A stretch of 9,754 nt of DNA from Lachnospiraceae bacterium (GTDB lineage: Bacteria > Bacillota_A > Clostridia > Lachnospirales > Lachnospiraceae): NCBI GenBank assembly GCA_017391465.1, contig JAFOYH010000030.1, forward strand, positions 1 to 9,754, in the 5' to 3' direction. Positions within the stretch are counted from its first letter, which is position 1, and the number at the start of each line of letters is the position of its first letter. A model generated the notes under the pieces. The model searched no databases and had not been told where the DNA came from. It was given only the letters and a program-made list of their open reading frames with translations. Position numbers and translations under genes: made by a program. Below are positions 5,766-9,754 of this stretch, in pieces.

Positions 5766-6534
5766 GAATTATTTCCATATATCTTTTTTCATTTTTCAAA
5801 AATCCAAATGTTTCTTGGTCCGCAAAACATTCCAATAGATTCTTACGCATTTCTTCGACAAATACTCTGTCCTGTTTTTTAAATGACATATGCATTGACA
5901 GTACTAGTTCTTCATAAGCTTTCCATGCTCCTTCTGTTCTTCCTGTCTTACTGTATAAAACCGCCTGTTTTCGTTTCCGTTCCGGGTTCTGTTCTGAAAA
6001 GTAAGCAATATACTTTTCTGCTTCTATATAATTCTCTTTTCTAAGATAATAGTTATACAATGAATCTGCTGCATAATTTCTTTGCTGCTCATCATCACTT
6101 TTTAACACACGTTCAAACCACTGTAAAATGCACGTTTCATAGGAATCTGTATCCGGTATGTTTTTAAACATTAGCTGAGCATTCAATACTACCGCAAATT
6201 GCCAAATGAGCATATAGCAATTCGGATAGGTCTTAATGCGCTCCTCTGCCCACTGAAATGCCTCTTCATATGTCTGATTCTTCAAACGCTCATTGAGTTC
6301 ATTGACATTAGATATAATTTCTTCATTCGTCAAATTCTCCTGAAAAGATAATAAGGTATCCAGATTAATTCCTAGTAATCTCGCAATGGGTGCCAGCAAA
6401 GTAATATCCGGCAATGAATGATCATGCTCCCATTTATTCACGGCAGGCGCTGTCACGCCCAAAATTTTTGCCATCTCTTCCTGTGTCATCTGTTTTTCTT
6501 TTCGATGTTTACGAATAATATGTCCAATCTGCAT
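5749..6534 (-). CDS. XRE-family transcriptional regulator with helical C-terminal domain
   Basis: A 261-residue regulator. Residues 3-64 are a Cro/C1-type helix-turn-helix (IGHIIRKHRKEKQMTQEEMAKILGV, recognition helix near TAPAVNKWEHD, then LLAPIARLLGINLDTLLSF). The remaining 200 residues are alpha-helical and TPR-like, with recurring Tyr/Trp/Ala spacing (YEEAFQWAEERIKTYPNCYMLIW; LYNYYLRKENYIEAEKYIAYF; AVLYSKTGRTEGAWKAYEELV), a layout used by XRE proteins that sense peptides or partner proteins. The ATG at 6534 has AGGGGG about 9 bases upstream. The gene is monocistronic, with its own promoter and a hairpin at the end. The target is unknown; its own promoter or the downstream lipoprotein pair, transcribed in the same direction, are the nearest candidates. 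Confidence 0.9.
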   Translation of the reverse strand: MQIGHIIRKHRKEKQMTQEEMAKILGVTAPAVNKWEHDHSLPDITLLAPIARLLGINLDTLLSFQENLTNEEIISNVNELNERLKNQTYEEAFQWAEERIKTYPNCYMLIWQFAVVLNAQLMFKNIPDTDSYETCILQWFERVLKSDDEQQRNYAADSLYNYYLRKENYIEAEKYIAYFSEQNPERKRKQAVLYSKTGRTEGAWKAYEELVLSMHMSFKKQDRVFVEEMRKNLLECFADQETFGFLKNEKRYMEIIQRRDH

Positions 6535-6576
6535 GCTATATGCCCCCTTTGTACCTGTTTTTCCCTTGCTAAGTCT

Positions 6577-6605
6577 ATTTTATCAAAAGGAATATATCAC
6601 CTCAA
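6577..6605 (-). promoter_or_regulatory. Promoter of the XRE regulator gene
   Basis: On the minus strand TTGAGG (6600-6605), a 17-base spacer and TAAAAT (6577-6582) preceded by TGA, an extended -10. A short palindrome, TCAATTGA (6602-6609), overlaps the -35 box and might be an operator half, but it is too short to insist on. Confidence 0.6.
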
Positions 6606-6647
6606 TTGAACACTTTTTAACTTTTACTTAAAAAAATTAATTCAGAT

Positions 6648-7436
6648 TCACTCTTCTTCATATAAAAATCGAATATAATCATAGATCTCTGCAAAATCCA
6701 CTTCACACTGTCCGTTAAATATTCCAACAGGCACTTTATCTTCAAAAGTATAAACCTTAACAAAATCGTCACTTTCAAAATCATAAACCAGCACTCGTTT
6801 TTTATCCGGATCCACAATCCAGTACTCTCTCACATCAGCATTGGCATACTTTGCAAGTTTTGTGAACATATCTTTTTTTCGTGTGGATGGTGACAATACT
6901 TCAATCACAAAATCCGGAGCACCATACAAACGACCATTCTTGAGCCTGCTTCGATCACAAACAACAAAAACATCCGGCTGAACCATAGTTTTATCATCCT
7001 TGTCCAATTGAACATCAATCGGCGCTGCAAAAGGAATACACAGCCCTTGATTCTTTTTAATATAATTTCTCAGTATTGTACCAATTTCAGTAGTGATCAA
7101 CTGATGCTTCGTAACAGGTGCACCCATATAAAAAATCACACCATCAATCAATTCAATACGTTCATCTTCCGGCCATGTCAAATAATCTTCAACGGTATAT
7201 TCTCCCTGCCTTTTTTCTCGTTTAACTTCATAGGCTGCTTCTGCCTCGCAAACCAAAGATTCTTTTTTCTCACCCAATACTTCTTCGAGCAATCGAAGCG
7301 TCTCATATCGCGGCGATTTTGTAATTCCTCCAAGAACTTTTTGTACTGTGCTTACCGGCAACTGTGTCATCTCAGCAATCTGTATATAAGAATAACCTAA
7401 TTCTCTTTTTCGTTCTTTCATTTCTTTAATTGTCAT
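6648..7436 (-). CDS. HTH (XRE-type) fused to Uma2-family PD-(D/E)XK nuclease domain
   Basis: A 262-residue two-domain protein. Residues 1-60 form a small helix-turn-helix (EMKERKRELGYSYIQIAEM, recognition helix in PVSTVQKVLGG, then SPRYETLRLLEEVLG). Residues about 79-258 match the Uma2 (COG4636/DUF820) restriction-endonuclease-like fold: YTVEDYLTWPEDERIELIDG at 80-99, QPDVFVV at 153-159 (Asp155), GAPDFVIEVLSPST at 172-185 (Glu179), DMFTKLAKY at 189-197 (Lys193) and REYWIVDP at 203-210. The PD...E-x-V...K arrangement expected for metal-dependent cleavage is intact. The natural substrate of this family is not established. The start is supported by AAAGGGTG 6 bases upstream. It stands alone, with no methylase or partner toxin or antitoxin gene beside it. 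The HTH-Uma2 fusion is one I recall in many Lachnospiraceae genomes. Direct repeats at its promoter suggest autoregulation through the HTH. Confidence 0.92.
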   Translation of the reverse strand: MTIKEMKERKRELGYSYIQIAEMTQLPVSTVQKVLGGITKSPRYETLRLLEEVLGEKKESLVCEAEAAYEVKREKRQGEYTVEDYLTWPEDERIELIDGVIFYMGAPVTKHQLITTEIGTILRNYIKKNQGLCIPFAAPIDVQLDKDDKTMVQPDVFVVCDRSRLKNGRLYGAPDFVIEVLSPSTRKKDMFTKLAKYANADVREYWIVDPDKKRVLVYDFESDDFVKVYTFEDKVPVGIFNGQCEVDFAEIYDYIRFLYEEE

Positions 7437-7458
7437 AAAATCACCCTTTCATGATTTT

Positions 7459-7487
7459 ATTTTATTATTTTATCCATTTTATTTCAA
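7459..7487 (-). promoter_or_regulatory. Promoter of the HTH-Uma2 gene
   Basis: On the minus strand TTGAAA (7482-7487), a 17-base spacer and TAAAAT (7459-7464). The leader would be only about 15-20 bases, enough for the ribosome binding site. The region is very AT-rich, so chance matches to promoter boxes are likelier here than elsewhere. Confidence 0.5.
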
Positions 7488-7502
7488 TATTTTATCCATT
7501 TT
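7466..7502 (-). repeat. 15-bp perfect direct repeat bracketing the -35 box (candidate operator)
   Basis: AAAATGGATAAAATA occurs twice on the minus strand, at 7488-7502 and 7466-7480, 22 bp apart. The downstream copy fills the promoter spacer and the upstream copy ends exactly where the -35 hexamer begins. A degenerate third copy (AAAATAGATTAAAA) lies a further 11 bp upstream, around 7501-7514. Confidence 0.6.
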
Positions 7503-7563
7503 TAATCTATTTTTATTATATTTTATACATAACAATATTTAATTCCTGAATATGTGTTTCCAC

Positions 7564-7591
7564 TTGACAAATTCATATTTTGTGTTATTGT
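7564..7591 (+). promoter_or_regulatory. Promoter of the GntR-ABC operon
   Basis: A consensus -35 box TTGACA (7564-7569) followed after 16 bases by TATTGT (7586-7591), a mediocre -10. The -10 lies inside the left arm of the large palindrome, so a bound repressor would cover it. Confidence 0.55.
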
Positions 7592-7618
7592 ATTAAGTAG
7601 TTAGTACAATAACACAAA
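7579..7618 (+). promoter_or_regulatory. Large palindromic operator upstream of the GntR gene
   Basis: A 40-bp near-perfect palindrome: 14 bp pair without error (7579-7592 with 7605-7618, TTGTGTTATTGTA/TACAATAACACAA plus one), then one G-T, then three more pairs around the 4-base centre GTAG. The right arm ends at the AGGAGG ribosome binding site (7618-7623). The central part (TTGTATTA...TTAGTACAA) fits the type of operator used by YtrA-subfamily GntR repressors. The following gene is such a regulator, so autorepression is the simplest reading. Confidence 0.75.
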
Positions 7619-7629
7619 GGAGGTGTCCT

Positions 7630-7989
7630 ATGAAATGGCAATTTAAAAACGATGCTCCAATTTATACCCAGCTCATTGAACAGATTAAAGTTGGCATTGT
7701 GACGAATGTGTTTCCTCCCGGTGAAAGACTTCCATCGGTAAGAGATCTGGCCGCCGAAGCCGGTGTTAATCCCAATACCATGCAACGTGCCATGGCAGAA
7801 CTTGAACGACAGGGATTAGTATACAGTCAACGTACCAGCGGACGTATGGTTACAGAAGATAAAGATTTAATTCTGTCTGCCAAACGGGATTTGGCAAAAT
7901 GTCATATAGAATCATTTATATCTGCAATGAATGAACTTGGATTTGACAAAGAAGAAATGATTCTTTTACTCAAAGAACAGGATATATGA
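7630..7989 (+). CDS. GntR-family transcriptional regulator, YtrA subfamily
   Basis: A 119-residue regulator. Residues 10-75 form the winged helix-turn-helix of GntR proteins: IYTQLIEQIKVGIVTNVFPPGERLPSVRDLA, with the recognition helix NPNTMQRAMAELERQGL at about 47-63 and the wing SQRTSGRMV at 66-74. Only about 40 residues follow, too short for a FadR, HutC or MocR ligand domain; this small helical tail (FISAMNELGFDKEEMILLLKE) is the YtrA type used for dimerisation. AGGAGG lies 6 bases before the ATG. The gene is first in an operon with an ABC ATPase and permease, the classic YtrA arrangement in which the regulator represses its own transporter genes until an inducer, often a cell-wall-active compound in characterised cases, is present. 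The inducer here is unknown. Confidence 0.93.
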   Translation: MKWQFKNDAPIYTQLIEQIKVGIVTNVFPPGERLPSVRDLAAEAGVNPNTMQRAMAELERQGLVYSQRTSGRMVTEDKDLILSAKRDLAKCHIESFISAMNELGFDKEEMILLLKEQDI

Positions 7990-8005
7990 AAGGAGGAAGT
8001 CAAAC

Positions 8006-8701
8006 ATGTATGTAATGACTTGCAATAATTTAACAAAAACTTATGGACATACGATGGCTCTCGATCATCTTAATTTCTCCATAGAGTCCGGACGCATCAT
8101 TGGATTGCTTGGTCCAAACGGCAGCGGTAAAACAACACTAATTAAACTTGCAAATGGTCTGTTAACTCCAACATCGGGTGCCATCCAGATTTGTGGAATG
8201 AATCCGGGAAAAGAAAGCCATGCCCTGGTTAGTTATCTTCCTGAACGTTCTTCCATCCCAACCTGGATGTCTGTAGAACAGCTTATGGATTTCTATTCAG
8301 ATTTTTATTCAGATTTTCGTCGTTTCGTGGCTGAAGATATGTTAAAGCATTTAAATATCTCTCCGAAACAGCGTATTAAACAAATGAGTAAAGGTACACG
8401 TGAAAAAGTACAGTTGATCATGGTCATGAGTCGTACTGCAAAACTTTATTTATTAGATGAACCTATTGGCGGTGTAGATCCTGCAACACGCGACTACATT
8501 CTTTCGACCATAATCAGCAACTATAATCCGGAAGCATCTGTAATTATTTCCACACATTTGATTTCAGATGTTGAAAATATTCTCGATGATGTTTTATTTA
8601 TCAATCAGGGACGTATCGTTCTTCAATCATCTGTCGATGAAATCCGTGAAGAAAAAGGTATGAGCGTCGATACATTGTTTAGGGAGGTGTTCAAATGTTA
8701 G
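8006..8701 (+). CDS. ABC transporter ATP-binding protein, YtrB-like
   Basis: A 231-residue nucleotide-binding subunit. Walker A is GPNGSGKT at 36-43, the signature is the variant MSKGTREKVQL at 127-137 (instead of LSGGQ), Walker B is LYLLDEP at 147-153 with Glu152 as the catalytic base, the D-loop is GGVDP and the H-loop His is 184. The Q-loop position reads YLPE (77-80), Glu in place of Gln. The SKGT signature and YLPE occur in this subfamily as I know it, so neither implies inactivity. Two tandem FYSD units at 96-103 come from a 12-bp duplication-like repeat (8291-8314). The ATG follows AAAGGAGG with 9-base spacing; another ATG three codons on lacks good spacing. It starts 16 bases after the GntR stop and overlaps the permease gene by 7 bases. 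It would power export or act in membrane sensing with the permease next to it. Confidence 0.93.
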   Translation: MYVMTCNNLTKTYGHTMALDHLNFSIESGRIIGLLGPNGSGKTTLIKLANGLLTPTSGAIQICGMNPGKESHALVSYLPERSSIPTWMSVEQLMDFYSDFYSDFRRFVAEDMLKHLNISPKQRIKQMSKGTREKVQLIMVMSRTAKLYLLDEPIGGVDPATRDYILSTIISNYNPEASVIISTHLISDVENILDDVLFINQGRIVLQSSVDEIREEKGMSVDTLFREVFKC

Positions 8702-9513
8702 GCAAACTTTTAAAACATGAATTTCGTGCAAGCAGCCATGTTATGCTTCCAATTTATTTAATCTTACTGGCAACAGCCATTGGTGCAAACATCTCCAGTC
8801 GAATGCTTTTAGACATGAACAACACCATGTTAAACTCCATCGGTGTCATCCTTATGATTGCCTTTTTAATCGCTGTGTTTGGCACATGTTTTGCTTCTTT
8901 CATCGTTATGCTTCAACGATTTTATAAAAATCTTTTACAGGATGAAGGCTACATTATGATGACACTTCCGGTTTCCGTTCATCAACTTGTATGGTCTAAA
9001 GTGTTGGCATCCATCGTTTGGTACGCAGGAACCATTCTCTGTATTTTTCTATCGATGTTAATTATCGCATTTGACATTGAATTTATTAAAGATTTCGCAG
9101 AAAACTGGTCGCAGATTTTTGAATCCCTGTCATTCCGCGGTGAACTCATAACAAACTTGCCATTTTTCATTCTTGAATTACTTATTTTAGCATTTATTAG
9201 CTGCGCCGGACTTTGTCTTCAGTTTTATGCATCTTTAGCCATTGGTCACAGTTTTGCCAATCGAAAAATGCTATTCTCCATTGTTGCATATTTTGGTATT
9301 CAGTTTGGATTACAGTTTCTGACAGGTATCTTCTTCAGCATTTTAAATTACACAGAACTGGATTATTATCTTGCGAATCATCTTCCTGTACTTTCAGGAA
9401 TGACAGGAATCCACGTACTCTTTATATTGGGAATCATTCTTTCCTTCATCCATGCTGTAGTTTTCTATTTTGTGACAATTTACTTTATGCAAAAAAAATT
9501 AAATCTTGAATAA
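8695..9513 (+). CDS. ABC-2 type permease partner of the ATPase
   Basis: A 272-residue integral membrane protein with about six membrane segments (around residues 17-35, 48-73, 102-126, 153-180, 193-216 and 237-264). It opens with the short amphipathic LLKHEFRASS stretch typical of Firmicute ABC-2 permeases. The cytoplasmic loop FYKNLLQDEGYIMMTLPVS at about 77-95, followed by VHQLVWSK, is the conserved coupling region that contacts the ATPase. Its ATG overlaps the ATPase stop codon region by 7 bases and is preceded by GGGAGGTG, so translation is coupled. With one ATPase and one permease gene, the functional transporter is probably a dimer of each. The substrate cannot be read from the sequence; export of a peptide antibiotic or sensing of envelope stress are the usual suggestions for YtrA-controlled systems. 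The operon ends at a terminator just downstream. Confidence 0.9.
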   Translation: MLGKLLKHEFRASSHVMLPIYLILLATAIGANISSRMLLDMNNTMLNSIGVILMIAFLIAVFGTCFASFIVMLQRFYKNLLQDEGYIMMTLPVSVHQLVWSKVLASIVWYAGTILCIFLSMLIIAFDIEFIKDFAENWSQIFESLSFRGELITNLPFFILELLILAFISCAGLCLQFYASLAIGHSFANRKMLFSIVAYFGIQFGLQFLTGIFFSILNYTELDYYLANHLPVLSGMTGIHVLFILGIILSFIHAVVFYFVTIYFMQKKLNLE

Positions 9514-9574
9514 TGAGAAGATGCTGTTATTCGAACCGCTTCCGGTCAGAACAACAGCATCTTCTTATTCTTTT
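9512..9574. terminator. Terminator at the end of the GntR-ABC operon, bidirectional
   Basis: A long stem with arms 9512-9528 and 9553-9569 (17 pairs, one G-T), core AGAAGATGCTGTT/AACAGCATCTTCT, and a smaller inner hairpin ACCG/CGGT (9535-9546). The plus strand continues with TTATTCTTTT. On the minus strand the stem is followed by TTCAAGATTTAATTTTTTTT, so it can also end the converging cysteine-rich gene, whose stop codon it overlaps. Confidence 0.88.
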
Positions 9575-9754
9575 ATGGACTTCAATTTTGATAAAACATA
9601 TTCATAGCCCTTATCCTGATGCGGAATTAAACACGAGCTGCAGTCCTTGATTCCATTTTCAAGATACGTATAGTTTCCGCCACACTCTGTCCCTAGCAGA
9701 TAAAGTGGGCAAAAACAAAACTTGCAGTTAAAATCTTCTGTATTTTCCATGGAA
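9565..9754 (-). CDS. Cysteine-rich small-domain protein, partial (5' end probably outside window)
   Basis: The visible frame gives 61 residues from an ATG at 9750 and stays open to the right edge. It contains a dense metal-binding pattern, CKFCFCPLYLLGTECGG near residues 9-25 and GIKDCSSCLIPH near 33-44, which matches my memory of the cysteine-rich small domain (PF04071, probably a zinc or iron binder of unknown function). Known members usually start 20-30 residues earlier with a motif resembling CEYFPCH, so the ATG at 9750 is probably internal and the true start lies beyond 9754; only four bases of upstream sequence are visible. It converges on the ABC operon and shares the terminator. No function is known; a role in metal or cofactor handling is a guess from the cysteines. 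Confidence 0.75.
   Translation of the reverse strand, partial: SMENTEDFNCKFCFCPLYLLGTECGGNYTYLENGIKDCSSCLIPHQDKGYEYVLSKLKSIKE

Noticed and set aside
6617..6647. Possible terminator after the HTH-Uma2 gene
   Set aside because: The stretch is almost all A and T; the pairing TTAA...TTAA is trivial and no GC-containing stem exists.
7008..7400. A 130-codon plus-strand frame opposite the HTH-Uma2 gene
   Set aside because: The composition is implausible for a protein (many Phe, Arg, Cys and Asn), there is no ribosome binding site, and the minus-strand gene has clear conserved motifs.

Overview
The window looks like chromosomal DNA from a low-GC Firmicute, most likely a gut-type Lachnospiraceae. 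This is inferred from the AT-rich sequence, strong AGGAGG ribosome binding sites, TTGAxx/TATAAT-like promoters and several protein types I associate with that family: a HTH-Uma2 fusion, a condensation-type acyltransferase paired with a zinc-ribbon membrane protein, and a GntR (YtrA-type)/ABC operon. No search could be run. I see no rRNA, tRNA, CRISPR array, phage gene or transposase.

Layout. 1-1098 (minus) is the first 366 codons of an asparagine synthetase-like enzyme that starts without the N-terminal glutaminase nucleophile. 1223-1822 (minus) is a lipoprotein with an acidic hexapeptide repeat. 2036-4034 (plus) is a translationally coupled pair, a condensation-superfamily acyltransferase followed by a six-helix membrane protein with an N-terminal zinc ribbon. 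It ends in a very strong hairpin at 4031-4081 that can also stop transcription arriving from the right. 4096-5580 (minus) holds three small exported or anchored proteins of unknown function, possibly one transcript: a short lipoprotein, a second lipoprotein and a membrane-anchored protein with a 13-residue tandem repeat. 5749-6534 (minus) is an XRE regulator. 6648-7436 (minus) is an XRE-type HTH fused to a Uma2-family PD-(D/E)XK domain. 7630-9513 (plus) is a self-contained YtrA-type GntR regulator, ABC ATPase and ABC permease operon, with a long palindrome over its promoter and a terminator at its end. 9565-9754 (minus) is the end of a small cysteine-rich protein that runs off the window.

How the genes work together. 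The two clear functional units are the acyltransferase/zinc-ribbon pair (probable acyl modification at the membrane, substrate unknown) and the GntR-ABC operon (probable ligand- or stress-responsive export or membrane sensing, controlled by its own repressor). The four lipoprotein or anchored genes point to envelope functions but none can be assigned a role.

The observations most worth following are the naturally Cys-less asparagine synthetase, two direct repeats that exactly bracket the -35 box of the HTH-Uma2 gene, a 20-bp-period direct repeat at the promoter of the lipoprotein pair, and the large palindrome upstream of the GntR gene. I found no convincing novel defence or mobile system; most of the window is ordinary accessory chromosome.
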